Below, in pieces: positions 1 through 11,876 of a stretch of DNA of 64,000 bases; position 1 is the stretch's first letter, and each line of letters opens with the position of its first letter. Source of the DNA: Parietaria judaica (lineage: Eukaryota; Streptophyta; Magnoliopsida; Rosales; Urticaceae); the NCBI GenBank assembly GCA_954871525.1, contig OX940862.1, positions 45,501,732 to 45,565,731 of the forward strand. The letters run 5' to 3'. The notes beneath the pieces were generated by a model. The model had not been told where the DNA came from. It saw only the letters and a list, made by a program, of their open reading frames with translations, and did not search any database. Position numbers and translations under genes: made by a program.

Positions 1-1032
1 ACCCATGCCAATCGATATTGAAGCTGCTATCACAAGAGACGAAGACATTGGACGAAGCCATCCCGACATCCACACAGGAAGGCACAATCTGAAACGACGG
101 GCCCAAACCACAAGAACAAAGAAGCAAAGAGGTTTCAATGCCTCACCTCAACACGTAGTCACACTTGAACCTCCGGACGCGGTGATTAACCAAAAAGGCT
201 GAGGAACAGAGAAACCTTGACATCCCGCTTCACCACGGAAGTGACACATGGAGGGTACACCAACCAGAACCGCCAGTCCCTAGCCGGGCTATGAAGAGAA
301 AGATGGATCTCTTTTTGAAAAGTCCGCCAGATAAAAAGCTCAAACTGAACATACATTCCAAGATATTCGTTACATAAACGAGGAAAGTCTCAAAGCCCCT
401 TGCAAGCCATCCTAACATGGACACACCGAGGCTCTTGACAGGTCTCCAAAGTTGAGACACTGACCAACCATGACAAATTTTGCTGAGGCAGTCTCGAAAA
501 GTACAAGACGCCGAAGAATTCCTTAGGAACGAGCCTTCAAGAAAATACAATCACGAGTATATGCAAGGAAGGCAGCCAACGTAATCGAATCATCGAAACA
601 AAAGGCGACGACAAACATGGGAATATCATCTACCATAAAAGTACCGGGATAATACACGAGGCACATCCATGAAGGTCATTATAATCCTCATAAATACATA
701 TATGTGATCGATGGTACCAGATGCATCAAAACTCGCGCCAAAAAAACCAATAAATAAGTCATTACTCGCCAAAAAAAAGGAGTGAAGATAAGTACATAAA
801 TAAGTACAAACGGTGCAAACACAATCTAACCAAAGAACGTTAGTCTGACATGTCGCTATCCTTCCCCAAGCCACTAAGGTCCAGACGCCCAGAGTGATCC
901 GCTGCAGATCAACAGGCCCCATCAGCTTCTGCCGAAAGACTTTAGGAATCTATATACCATTAAGGAATCCCATGTCAACATCTCAATCAACACTCTCCCA
1001 GCGGAAACAACGTCGAACTCTATGAACCCGCC

Positions 1033-1515
1033 CTAGAACATGTCACTTGACAAAGCCTCCCAAGTCATCGTCCTTTCAACCTCGGCACGATCACCAGCGG
1101 CTCGGACCTCGCTAACCTGGGCCTCGGCCGCAGCCAGTGCCGCCTGAAGGGTCCCCAAGACCTCGTCGCTCTTGTGAAACTGAAGCTCCAATGCCGTCGC
1201 CCTTGAAAAATAAAACGCAACACTACATCGGGCTGACTCTAGCTCGCGCTCGAGATCACTCACCCTCAGAAGAGAACAAACAAGTGTCAGGCGGTGCTCA
1301 TCTTCCACAGCTTGAATCTCGCAGAATTCATCCTACACCTTCTGCAAAGAACTCCGGGCCTCCTCTAACTCGGACGAAGCGGCCTCTCGGCCCGCAATCA
1401 CTCCACGCATGTGGGAATCCTCGACCTCCTTTTGCAAGGGCTCAGCCTCTCCCGAAAGATCATCACGCTCCACCGTTAGCTGCTCACTGCCAAATTGGCT
1501 AAGGTGTCGGCACAC
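1033..1515 (-). pseudogene. C-terminal coiled coil of antisense extra ORF
   Basis: Two minus-strand frames (1333-1515 and 1033-1308) are in the same phase, separated by one in-frame stop near 1333 (SSLQKV, stop, DEFCEIQAVEDEHR). Together they give about 160 residues rich in Glu, Leu, Ala and Arg with heptad-like spacing, for example SDLERELESARC and LQAALAAAEAQVSEVRAA, typical of a long coiled coil. Plant transposon-associated proteins of this class often end this way. The single stop suggests a recent loss. A structural role is the most that can be inferred. Confidence 0.5.
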
Positions 1516-2205
1516 TCCACAACCCCCATCTGCGCCACATATGTGAGACCCAAGGGTGTCACATTCCTCATCTCAGCAGCAACGAGTCGGCCTAACGAAG
1601 GTCCAGCATCGGATCTCGACAAGCCATCAGCATATCGCGCGTGAGAGCGCGTGAGAGGACTCTCACAAGACGGCCTCCCCCTTGGTCCACCTTACCATCT
1701 AACGGAGAGGATCCACGAGGACTCTGCCTCGTAGACACGTCAGCTCCTCGAGGAATGACACTAGAAATACGCGGCACAGGGATAAGAATCCCCTCTGAGG
1801 AGACAAGAGCTGCTCCTCCACCAAGGATCAGGGCATGCTCCAAAAAAGGATCAGAGGAATCTAAGCATTTCCGCTTCCTTTTCTTCAGAAGAGTCGACGC
1901 GACGGAGCCCTCCAACGTGCCTCTTGAAATGCCAGCCCCGCTAATAGGATTAATCATCCGCGGTGTGAACTTTATCCAAACGTGACCTACAAAACAAAAA
2001 GTCAAACAACGTCAGAAGAAACCATCCAAGAACAGACAAGTCATCACTATCCACAATGAAACAAGGGAGCACATGAGGACATGCTCCAAGCAGTAAAGGA
2101 AGGAGGAAAAACAACATTCGCTGGGGAATCGACATCCCCTGGGGGCACCTCGGAGATAGGCTGTGGTGGCTTTGGCTCTACGCTCTCAGTGGCACCTCCC
2201 TCGTG

Positions 2206-3934
2206 TTAATCGGCAACCGGCTCAACGAGCTGAAGGCCCCTATCCTCCACTCCCTCGAACGGCAGAAGCGGAAGAAGCCAACCATCTATTCTCCATCCGC
2301 GCTTCTCCAAGCTCTGTATTAATCGGGCACGACCACGTCTAGTACTTCCATAGAACTTCTTGATTTGTTGACTGGCAGAAGGGAAACCATCAAGCAAAAG
2401 ACTCCTCAACACACCGAACACCTGCATAATATCGCTAAGAAGAAGGGAAAGAGCCTACACCCAATGATTCTTCCCACCCTCGGAATGTGCAACCGATTCC
2501 CACCATCAGTAGCTGAAGAAATCCTCGGATAATACCCACAGGATCTGCCAGAGCGACAAAAATTAAAGATGAACATCAATCTCTCCTAAACGTGGATCCC
2601 TCGGGAGATCAATAGGGTCAGGGACACGAAGTTTGTGCCTCGCCGTCAACCACTTGGAGGCATAGGAGCTCTCAAAAACGGCATCGGTAACCAAGCCATG
2701 CACATCAAGGTCGGCATAGACACTCGATCGAGCGATAGCACCACCAACCACAGCGGTAGCTGCCGCACGGCCAATACCATCCAAAGGAGGAGCCTCCTCT
2801 GTAGGCTGCTCGGCCCAGAGTACAGAATCTGACACTACGTTCTCCGACACATCGGCCTGCGAGAACACATGATTGCTCTATAAACCACCATCACGAAGGC
2901 AACAATCAACTTAGAAAGAGTCAGACAGGAAGCTCCCAAAGCCATTAGAGGGCACGGCAAAGCTTCCTCGGCAGCTCGAGAAGATCTGGTCGACCTCTCT
3001 CTGAGACCGTGGGAACGAGATACCGATCGCCTCGCCAGAGCGACTAGATCCACAGGCAAGGAAGCCACACGCCCAGACTCTCGGGAGTCAACAGCTACAG
3101 ACGACTTCGCTTGCTTCAGCGCACCACACCCAGACAAGGAAGGAGCAGTCTGCTTCACGTCTTTTAACACTAGGCACCTCCACCGTGGAAGTGTCAACTG
3201 CTCTGTTTTGGTCTCCAAAGGAACTTCGCTAGAAGCACATACATCAGCGGGAAGCCCCCGCTCCGAATCCGCCAATTCAATGACGTGAGGAAGCCGTCCC
3301 TCAACGGATGAAAGAGGGGCAACAAGAGTCATGCAAAGCTTCAACACACCGGTAACAAAGTCTGGCCGAGTCCGAAACCAGAAAAGGGTCGGCACTCTTA
3401 ACCTAGCACCTGGCCTCGGGGTCCTCGCCCATCCTGACTGTATTGGAGTCTCTAAAGGTCAGGTTCTCGACCTCGTAAGCATCCGCCAGAACCCCCATCA
3501 GATCATGAAGAGGACCTAAAAAGGTAAGGGACGACGAAAGATGAGCTAACATAGGATTGTGGACCACGAACACGGACGAGCATGAAAGGAGTACCATCGC
3601 CGTGACAGAGCACAAAACTGGGCTTTAGGAGCGCCAAAGACTCGTTCAGATCAAAAAACGTCATTTTGAAGAACCCTACACCCGAATCACTACATGCCTT
3701 GGGAGCAGGAGCCACGAGGGCCGCATTAGCCACAGCAACCACAACCGCAGCATCCGCAGCGCCCTCGGGAGCCGCAGCACCTTCGGGTGCCGCAGCATCC
3801 TCGAGAGGCGCTGCACCCGTAAGAGTCGTGGCAGCCGCACCCACTGCGTCACATAGCCCCCACGACTCGAAAGCCGAGGTTTCCCTACCACATATCGTCT
3901 TCGGGGCATGTCCGGAACCGCCATCAACCACCAC
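2206..3934 (-). pseudogene. Central fragments of antisense extra ORF
   Basis: Several overlapping minus-strand frames cover this stretch: an Ala/Pro-rich low-complexity part near 3680-3860 (repeated AAPEGA), a frame at 2835-3395, one at 2563-2868 ending in a charged segment (DPIDLPRDPRLGEIDVHL), and one at 2206-2427. The composition is more GC-rich and protein-like than the flanks, but stops and frame changes break it. I cannot assign a domain. The order relative to the N-terminal piece and the coiled coil fits one ancestral protein of several hundred residues on the minus strand. Some breaks may be introns rather than mutations. Confidence 0.35.
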
Positions 3935-4065
3935 CCTGCCCTCTCGCCTTCACTATACACCCGAGCGGTGATTCTACTTCGCCATCGTCAAAAATTTTTG
4001 CCAAAGCTTCCCCTAAAAATGGAGAAACCCGCACAAAAAACTATCATCAATATGGACATTCTACC

Positions 4066-4278
4066 CTACTTTTCTAGAGTAAACAAGCCATAAAACCTAC
4101 CCGGAGTAGCGTAAAGACCGTCTTTAGGCAATTTGGAGTTAGAAAGAGGCTGCATGGAGACTAGAAGAGCCGAGAGTAACGGGAACAAAGGAAGGAGCAA
4201 GTTCGGAAAAATGGAGCACTCAGGCGAATGCGGGTTCAACTCCTCGAGTTCGTCGTAGAAAGAATTGCTCACACTCAT
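4066..4278 (-). pseudogene. N-terminal piece of antisense extra ORF
   Basis: The minus-strand frame opens with MSVSNSFYDELEELNP and runs about 70 residues to a stop. It is the first of several minus-strand fragments spread down to 1033, which suggests it is the start of one degraded or spliced protein. The acidic N-terminus followed by a Leu/Pro-rich stretch resembles, from memory, plant proteins annotated as putative gypsy-type transposon proteins; no catalytic motif is visible. It is antisense to the retroelement that contains it. It could instead be a host-derived or other transposon gene. The ATG at 4278 gives the best-looking start, but another Met lies one codon upstream. Confidence 0.4.
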
Positions 4279-5269
4279 CAAAAATGGAATTTAAGGTGGA
4301 GAAATGAGCTTGGACAAAATTTGGAGCTCACTACCATGAAGAACTCGAGTAAAGAGAGAGAAATGAGAAAGACAAAGGATGTAGAGGGTGAATAATGAGA
4401 GAGAAAGACCAAAAAGCAAAAAGATACCATAAAGCACTTTCCATGACATCATCCTATAAAGCCTTGTCTCCCCTCACCCAACAACTCTCAAGTTTGAAGT
4501 TTCCCCCTAAAGACCACTTCAAGGAGCTCTCAAATTCGGATGGTCATAGGATTGACTTTTCCAAAGTCAAGATTTTCATTTTGTAGAGCCCGAGAAGCCA
4601 AAAAATCCTGAAATTCTAAAACTTCCGGAAAATTAAAAATAAGTCCGAAATACTATATGGATACTCCCCATTCTTTCAGAAATTTGGAATTCTGAATTTT
4701 TACGAAGATTTATGAAGAAACATAAAGTCAAAATCAATTCAAAAATATAAAACATAACTTGAAAATAAAAAAATCAATAAATTCCAAAATTTTCTCCAAA
4801 GATCCAAGAAACCTTTAGGACGTCTCGGGCGCCGCCATTAAAATTTTCCGAAAAAACAAAAAAAATTAAGGTCATATAAAAATACAAAAAAAATCACAAA
4901 AAACCCGAAAAAAATACAAGGGAATCAAGTTTGGCCTTAGAATTTCCAAAAAAAGAAAAAAACTCTCAAAGGGTATAACATTCCAAAATTTTCCAGAGGA
5001 GCTCACAGGAACCATAAAATCTTCGAATACAGCGTAACGACCATAGCTTCGCCATAAGCACACCAAACAGTTCAAAAGTTCGTCAGAAAATGGAAAGCAT
5101 GATCCGAAGGAATAAAATAAGGACATCGGAAGAAGATGTTTAGACCGAGGCATAACCAGGAAGTTTTGGAAAAAGGAAGGAAGGACCCCTTCCCCAAAAC
5201 TCCATCGCCAAGTCGAATAAGGTAGAACCCTACAAGAGCTATAATGGTTCTCGAGCAGTGTAACTACTC

Positions 5270-5283
5270 AAGAAACTGGGGGG
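5270..5283 (+). promoter_or_regulatory. Polypurine tract of Tat-type element
   Basis: AAGAAACTGGGGGG directly precedes the LTR-like sequence. It primes plus-strand DNA synthesis in LTR retroelements. The identical 14-mer recurs at 19738-19751 before another Tat-type LTR, which supports the call and sets the orientation as plus. Confidence 0.75.
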
Positions 5284-5449
5284 TTATTGTTGTTGGTGAT
5301 TTTTGGTCACGGGAAAGGTTGACCCCCAACAACTCAAAAGACCCATAAAAGCAAATTATCAAGCCTTAGGGAAACCAATACAAGTATGCGGAGCACAAAT
5401 GAGACACCGAGAGACGACCGCAGAAGCCACATCCTTAAGATCTCAAACC

Positions 5450-5760
5450 GTCCTACCACCAAATCCTGCGGCTGGACCCACCAAAACATGAAGCTGAAGC
5501 ACTTGCCACCAAGACTTGCGGATCAAGCACTTGCCACAAGGAACTACGGCTGACATACTTTCCACCAAAACTTGTGGCTGAAGTACTCGCAACCAAAACA
5601 TGGGGCTGGAGCCACCGAAACCTGAGGCTAAAGCATCCTGCCACCAAATCCTGTGGCTGGAGCCACCAAAACATGAAACTGAAGCACCTGCCACCAGGAC
5701 CTGCGGCTGGAGCCATCAAATCCTGCCGCTGGAGACACTCAGAAGTCGTGGTTGAAGCTA
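5450..5760 (+). repeat. 22/28-bp minisatellite in Tat LTR
   Basis: About eleven degenerate units of the type CCACCAAAACCTGCGGCTG(G)A follow each other, alternating between short (about 22 bp) and long (about 28 bp, with AGCACTTG) forms. The chance frames across it give repetitive Trp/Ser/Gly-rich peptides and are not genes. The array continues at 11390-11535 beyond the nested element. Confidence 0.8.
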
Positions 5761-5821
5761 TCCTTCAACCGAAAAGATATGGCTGGATCCGTAGCATGCC
5801 ACGAAGAAGCTGTGGGTGAAG

Positions 5822-6427
5822 TGATACCGGATTCCTAGATAAGCCTAAACTCGCCACTCTAGGAAATCCACCAAGAGATAAAAGAAATTTTCAAAGCAAA
5901 CACTTTAAGGTGTTTGTAACAAATCATAACATACTTCATATTGTGATGGAGTTTGGCTTAATAGGCCTTACAAACCTTAAAAAACGTCCAAACTAGCAGC
6001 CAAAAAGCTGATATAACATAAATGAAAATAAACAAAAAATAACTCCATAAGTACAACCAAAACGTTTGAGCAATTATAGGAGTTACACACACATAAAAAC
6101 ACTTAATGGCCACATAATATAGGAGTTCTTAAGCTGAAAAACGTTCTGATGGTTGGCCTCTACCTGTGCTTTTAAATCATCCTTTAATGCTTGAAATAAC
6201 TCCCCATAAAACCATCAGTAATGAAGCATCAATCATAACTCTTCTTATTTTGTACATCTTAATTCCTAGCAGCCATAAACACCAATAACTCTGAAAACCA
6301 TTAATAAGTGGCTTCCTAATTAATAACTCATGCTTGTATTTTAGAGACTGACACGTGGAACACCCTTGTTGGTTGTTCGCCATACACACCATGCAGCGTG
6401 CCATTGGGATCAGCAACACCTAAATCA
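5822..6427 (-). repeat. 3' LTR of the chromovirus
   Basis: It matches 10623-11308 over its whole length except for roughly 60-80 bp missing near its low-coordinate edge, just after GGATTC. The element-side edge is TGATTTAGGTGTTGC (minus strand), next to the polypurine tract. Confidence 0.88.
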
Positions 6428-8959
6428 TTCTCCTCGGGTTGAAAAAGACTCGACCTCGAGTCCAACAAATTGTTGTCTAGAAACGGAGAAAGGTCAGCCA
6501 CATTGAAAGTAGCATACACACCATAGTGGCCTGGAAGCTCAACTTTGTAAGCGTTGTCATTGAGCTTCTAAACTACTTTGAACGGTCCAACTGCTCGAGG
6601 TTAGAGTTTTGGACATTTACGATTAGGAAATCGCTCCTTGCGTAGATGGATCCAAACCTTGTCCCCAACTTGAAATGTTACCTTCCTTCGATGCTTGTTT
6701 GCTTGGTGAGCTTAATTCTCCATTTGATTATGGACCTTTTCTCGTACTTGCTCGTAAACTTTCTTGATGAACTTAGCCTTCTCATCGGCTTCTTTGCTAA
6801 ACTGAGCTTCGATTTTCAAGGGCACCAAGCCTAAAGGGGAATTTTGATTTTTTCCATACACCACTTCAAAGTGACTATACCCGGTTGATCGTCGACCTGT
6901 TGTACGCGAATTCAACATGTGGAAGAGACAAATCCCATACCTTAATGTTTGTTTTCACAAGACTTCTTAGCAAAGCTTCTAATGAACGATTGACAACTTC
7001 AGTTCGTCCATCGGTTTGGGGGTGGTGAGAGGTGCTGAATTGTAGTCTAGTCCCCAGCTTGCGCCATAAAGTTCTCGAAAAGTGGGTAAGGAACTTTGCG
7101 TCTCAATAAGAGGTGATAGTCTTTGGAGCGCCATGTAACTTCACAATCTCTTAGAAGTAGAGATCTGTAATATGAGTTGCGTCCGCTATCTTGCTACAAC
7201 GAACCACGACACCATGATTGAGTCTTTTTGGCGCTGAGTCCTTGGTAAACCAAGAAAAAAAATCCATACTCACATCCTCCCATGGTGAATTTGGAATTGG
7301 AAGTGGTGTATAGAGACTGACATTCGTTCCATGAGCCGTCGCATGATGACAAGTCTCGCATTGCTCCACTAGCCGACGAACATCTTTTTGCAGCTTTGGC
7401 CAAAAAAAAAAAATCTTGGACAAGAGTAGTTGTTTTGTCACAGCTGAAATGACCTGCTAAACCACCACCATAAACTTCTCGGATAATGGCTTTTCGCAGC
7501 GACCCCTAAGGAACACAAAGTTGTGACCCCCAAAAGAGAAAACCATCCTTCAAAGCAAATTGTCTAAAAGGCTCATCGATACACCGTTTCCATACTTCAC
7601 AGAAATCGGGATCTTCTTCGTACAAGCTCTTCACCACTTCAACCCCGATTACTTTAGCATGCATTGTGTTGAGCAGAACATGACGCCTACTCATAGCGTC
7701 ACCTACATTCGCCTTTCCAGATTTGTGCTTGATGAAAAAGTTGAAGGATTGTAGGAACTCGACCCACTTTGCATGACGGGAGTTGAGTTTATGTTGAGCA
7801 TTTGGATACTTTAGCGCCTCGTAATCTGTAAAAAATAAAAAAATTGTTAGGATAAAGATAGTGGCTTAAGTTCGCCAATGCTCGGATGATGGCGTAGAAC
7901 TCCTTGTCGTATGTCGAATACTTCCTCTTCACTTTATTAAACTTCTCACTAAAGAGAAAAATAACATGCCCTTCTTAGGTAAGAAGAGCGCCTATTCCAA
8001 CTCCCAAGGCATTGCATTCCAACTTGAAATTCTTGGTGAAATATGGCAGACAAAAAATAAGTGCTTCCGTCATCTTCTTCTTTATTAGCTCGAATTTCTT
8101 TTGAGCCTCTTAATTCCACTTACAGACTCCTCCTTTCATGCACTAGGTTATGGGAACAATCAAGGTACTGAAATTTTTGATGAACTGACGGTAGAAAGAA
8201 GTCATACCATGAAAACTTCGTATATAAAAAAGAGCCTTTGGAACTGGCCATGTGGAAAGTGCTTCAATCTTTGATTTATCCACCTTAATTCCGTCTTTGG
8301 AAACCACATATCCATGAAAGATCAAACTCTGGACAAGAAACCCGCACTTTGTCAAATTGACATATAAGCTATTGGTCCTCAAAACTTCAAAAACTTGCCT
8401 CAAATACACCGAATGATCTTTTGTACTTTTTCTTTACACCAAGATATCATCGAAATAAACAACAACACCTTTTCCAATCAATGGTTTGAAGACATGAGTC
8501 GTATGGCACATAAATGTACTAGGAACATTGGATAAGCCAAATGGCATAACAAGCCATTCGTACAAACCTCGCCCCGTCTTGAAAGCTGTTTTCCATTCAT
8601 CTCCAGGAAGCATGCGAAATTTGATGGTAACCACTGCGCAAGTCTATCTTTGGAAAGATCGTGCTACCATATAATTGTTTGAGAATATCATCTAACCTTA
8701 GAATAGGAATTTGATACTTGACCGTAATCTTGTTGATAGTTCGACTATCCACGCACATTCTCCATGTCGCATCTTTCTTTGGAACTTCGAGAGCAGGAAT
8801 AGCACAAGGACTTAGGCTCTCCCTAATCAGCCCTTTTGATAGCATCTCCTCTACTTGGCGTTGCAATTCAGCTTGTTGGTTTGGGTTGAGTCGATGCGCA
8901 GCCTTGTTGGGAAGAGAAGATCCTGGAACCAAATCAATTCGGTGTTGGATTCCTCTCAA
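6328..8959 (-). pseudogene. Chromovirus RT, RNase H and integrase
   Basis: RT covers 8143-8959 in three frames: LSKGLIRESLSPCAIPALEV, then [11 protein letters not shown], then the catalytic box VVYFDDILV (about 8440-8460, both Asp present). RNase H (7750-8140) is too decayed to follow. Integrase is seen as the zinc-binding part with CETCHHATAHG and LYTPLPIPNSPWEDVSMDFF (7151-7441) and a C-terminal part at 6712-6918. The last frame (NVADLSPFLDNN, 6328-6519) runs across the polypurine tract into the LTR, so the polyprotein C-terminus was partly LTR-encoded, a known trait of some CRM-type chromoviruses. At least five frame breaks are present. Confidence 0.85.
6428..6440 (-). promoter_or_regulatory. 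Polypurine tract of the chromovirus
   Basis: AACCCGAGGAGAA on the minus strand directly abuts the LTR start TGATTT. It would prime plus-strand synthesis. Confidence 0.6.
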
Positions 8960-9198
8960 CGAGTGTAGACCGATTGGGCCTTTTTAACCTCTGCAACCTC
9001 CTTCAAATAAAGAATAAAAACATCTTCATTTTTGTTGAGAGCCTTCAAAACATGAGATTTGGTTAGAAAAGAGTGTTTCTCGAGTCCATCGGGAAGCCTT
9101 ACTTTGTCCGGCTTCAAAGGCGCCAAACTGGTCCGAACACCATATTTTCTAAATGAGTGGGTATTATCAAATCCATTGTGAACGGCCTTCCAATCATA

Positions 9199-10570
9199 TT
9201 ACCAAGGTCTTCCTAGCAAAAGGTGGCATGCATCCATCGGCACTACGTCGGACCAAACTTCATCCTTGTATGATTTCCCGATAGAAAAAGACAGGAGGAT
9301 TCTTGTAGATACCTTTTGTCCATTTACCATTTGAAACCAGTGAATACGATAAGGATTAGGATGTGCTTCTGTTTTGAGACAAGGATTTTGAACCATCTAT
9401 TTTTAGATGACGTTGGTAGAGCTCCCACCGTCAATGATTACCTTACAAACCCGCCCGTGAGAAGTACACCTAGTTTGAAAGATGTTGGCTCTCAACCAAG
9501 GATCCTCATTCACGTGGTTTGAATTTAGGAGTCTTCTGATGACCAAGTCTTCACTCTCCTCCGCTTCATCTTCTTCAACGACTTTATCTTCAACTATCGT
9601 GATAACACTTCGGTTTGGGCAATCTGGCGCAATATGACCAAATCCTTGACACTTAAAACATTTCTTCATACCATTAGGATTGGTGAACGTTTTACCAAAC
9701 CTAACTTCGGGCTTCGTCGAAGGTACTGCCTTCTTGAAGATTGGCTTTGATGAAGATGCTCCGAATCTTGTTTTTGTACAAAAACCTGCATTGCTCAAGC
9801 TCTTGGCTTTGCTTGCTTCTGTTGGCGTTCAACGTTATATGCCAACTTCCGCACATCATTGAAGGTCCAGTAGGGCTGGAGCCTAATGACTTCCAATATG
9901 TCTCTCTTGAGGCCTCCCAAATAACGAGCAACAGTTTGCTCATCTGGTTCCACCACGTCACATTTGAGCATAAGATACTCAAACTCCCTCGTGTAATCTT
10001 CAACGGATAAATCAAACTGTTTGAAGTTGTGAAACTTCAAATAGTTATCTTGTCTGTAGATATCAGCCACAAATCACCTCTTGAGCTCCCTTTTCATCTT
10101 TTCCCACGTCCGGATTGTGCTCCTTCCTTCTCGGTTACGCTCATGCTTAAGGCTTTCCCGCCAAAGAGACGCGTATCCCTTTAGTTTTATCGCCACCATC
10201 TTGACTCGCTTCTCATCTGAGTAATCTTTGAATTCAAAGATTCGCTCAACCGTGTACAGCCAATCGAAAAACTCGTCTCCTTGTGATTTTCCATTAAACT
10301 CCGGAATATCTACCTTAACATCATTTTTGTGACGTTGAGGTTGATTCCTCTGCCTTGGCGTCGTCTCCTCATCGTTGTACACCTCGACATCGAACGAATT
10401 TACATCATGATTTTGATCACGCCTTTGAGGCGGTTGCCTCTCCTCCATTTGAAGCAATCGTTGTTGAAGTTCAGCCACTGTTTGTTTCAAGGCGTTCATC
10501 TCCACATCTCTTTCGTAGTCATTTGCAGCTTGAAAATTCTACGGAATCGGATTTCCACATCTTGCCATGT
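9199..10570 (-). pseudogene. Chromovirus gag and protease
   Basis: Reading down the minus strand: an N-terminal coiled segment (MNALKQTVAELQQRLLQMEE), a retrotransposon Gag domain with DIPEFNGKSQGDEFFDWLYT and LKGYASLW, then SVEDYTREFEYLMLKCD, a CCHC knuckle CFKCQGFGHIAPDC (about 9640), and a protease active-site motif IIDGGSS (about 9415). Gag packages RNA and the aspartic protease would mature the polyprotein. One in-frame TGA breaks the Gag domain near 10076 and a frameshift near 9795 separates it from the knuckle. The protease core continues at 9199-9396 (HLLLGRPW) after another stop. The protein family is certain; function is lost. Confidence 0.85.
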
Positions 10571-10608
10571 TGAAAAAGCTGTTGGAAAACTTAATCAACA
10601 AAACCTGA

Positions 10609-10620
10609 GCTCTGATACCA
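10609..10620 (-). promoter_or_regulatory. Primer-binding site, initiator tRNA-Met
   Basis: TGGTATCAGAGC on the minus strand is complementary to the 3' end of plant initiator tRNA-Met and lies 2 nt from the LTR edge. Confidence 0.85.
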
Positions 10621-10622
10621 AG

Positions 10623-11308
10623 TGATACCAGATTCGTAGATTACGAAACCGATAATGAAGAAAACAAGAACATAAACTATTTTAGGACAAAGGCGCCACT
10701 AGAAATCATCCAAGATAAGCCTAAACTCGCCACTCTAGGAAATCCACCAAAAGATAAGAGAAATTTTCAAAGAAAACACTTTAATGTTTTTGTAACAAAT
10801 CATAACATAATCTTCATATTGTGATCGAGTTTGTCTTAATAGGCCTTACACACCTTCAAAAACATCTAAACTAGCAGCCAAAAGGGTTGATACAACATAA
10901 ATGAAAATAAACACAAAATAACTCCCTAATTATAACCAAAACGTTTCAGCAATTATAGAGAAGTTACACACACATAAAAACACTTAATAGCCACTTAATA
11001 TAGGAGTTTTTGAGCTGAAAAATGTTCTGATGGTTGGCCTCTACCTGTGCTTTTAAATCATCCTTTAATGCTTGAAATAACTCCCCATAAAACCATCAGC
11101 AATGAAGCATCAATCATAACTCTTCTTATCTTGTCTATCTTAACTCCTAACAGCCATAAACACCAATAACTCCCAAAACCATTAATAAGTAGCTTCCTAA
11201 TTAATAACTCATGCTTGTATTTCATAGATTGACACCTGGAACACCCTTGTTGGTTGGTCGCTATGCACACCATGCAATGTGCCATTGGGATCAGCAACAT
11301 CTGTATCA
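10623..11308 (-). repeat. 5' LTR of the chromovirus
   Basis: This is the direct repeat of 5822-6427, bounded by TGATAC (minus 5' edge) and GTATCA. It is followed on the minus strand by CT and then the primer-binding site. Confidence 0.88.
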
Positions 11309-11389
11309 TGAAGCCGCCTAGCCACCAAGGAGCTTTGACTGAAGCTATTCTTTCACCGGAAAGTTGGGACTTAAAACAGAACGTGCGGG

Positions 11390-11535
11390 TGGCCACCAAG
11401 ACCTGAAGCTGAAGCACCTTCTACCAGGACCTGCGACTTTAACCACCAAAAGCTGAAGCTAAAGCAGTTTTCACAAGGACCTACGGCTGAAGCACTTGCC
11501 ACCAGGATATGCGGCTGGAACACTTGCCACCATGG
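11390..11535 (+). repeat. Minisatellite, continuation of 5450-5760
   Basis: Units such as GCCACCAAGACCTGAAGCTG continue the array seen on the other side of the nested chromovirus. Confidence 0.7.
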
Positions 11536-11866
11536 AGCCGCGGCTCAAGATGCTTACTTCATCCCAAACTCATTCCCAAGTCTCCTTAGCCTCCAAGGAA
11601 GAAAAATGACACCTAGAACGTTACACCCCTAAAACACATGACTTATCATGTAAGGATATCTTCACCCTCACAAATTACCCAAATACCATCAAAGTGATTC
11701 TTACTCACATGAATCACCACCAAATTTTCCATTAGCTCCAAAAATACCCTTCAAGCACTCTCCTACATGGAAATGACTCCATATGCCCTCACTTATGGAC
11801 CATAATTCCCTTGTGGGATGTCTTTGCACTTAGAGAGACTATCTTACCCCTAAACCCTCCAAAAGT

Positions 11867-11876
11867 CTATAAATAC
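11867..11876 (+). promoter_or_regulatory. TATA box of Tat LTR
   Basis: CTATAAATAC is followed by a C/T-rich stretch as expected for a Pol II start in an LTR. It is on the plus strand, in agreement with the polypurine tract. Confidence 0.5.

Larger units (their letters stand above)
1..5283 (+). mobile_element. 3' internal region of a Tat-type Ty3/gypsy element
   Basis: The segment runs into a polypurine tract (5270-5283) followed by LTR-like sequence, so the element reads on the plus strand and this is the part between pol and the 3' LTR. I see no pol domain in plus frames. Coding-like sequence is on the minus strand instead. Tat-lineage elements are known to carry extra reading frames here, in some families antisense. 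The 5' half of the element lies outside the window. Stretches 1-1030 and 4280-5270 hold no recognisable coding sequence; 4590-5150 is A-rich. Confidence 0.6.
5822..11308 (-). mobile_element. Ty3/gypsy chromovirus, LTR to LTR
   Basis: Two direct LTRs (5822-6427 and 10623-11308) bracket minus-strand gag, protease, RT, RNase H and integrase remnants in Ty3/gypsy order. The 5-bp TSD TGAAG is at 5817-5821 and 11309-11313. LTR ends form TGATAC...GTATCA. A primer-binding site for initiator tRNA-Met sits 2 nt inside the 5' LTR. The gag region resembles CRM/Galadriel-type chromoviruses, but I cannot fix the clade by eye. Stops and frameshifts make it non-autonomous. Confidence 0.88.

Noticed and set aside
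5443..5819. Open frames of 80-90 codons on both strands
   Set aside because: They only translate the minisatellite (Trp/Ser/Gly repeat peptides) and lack any family signal.
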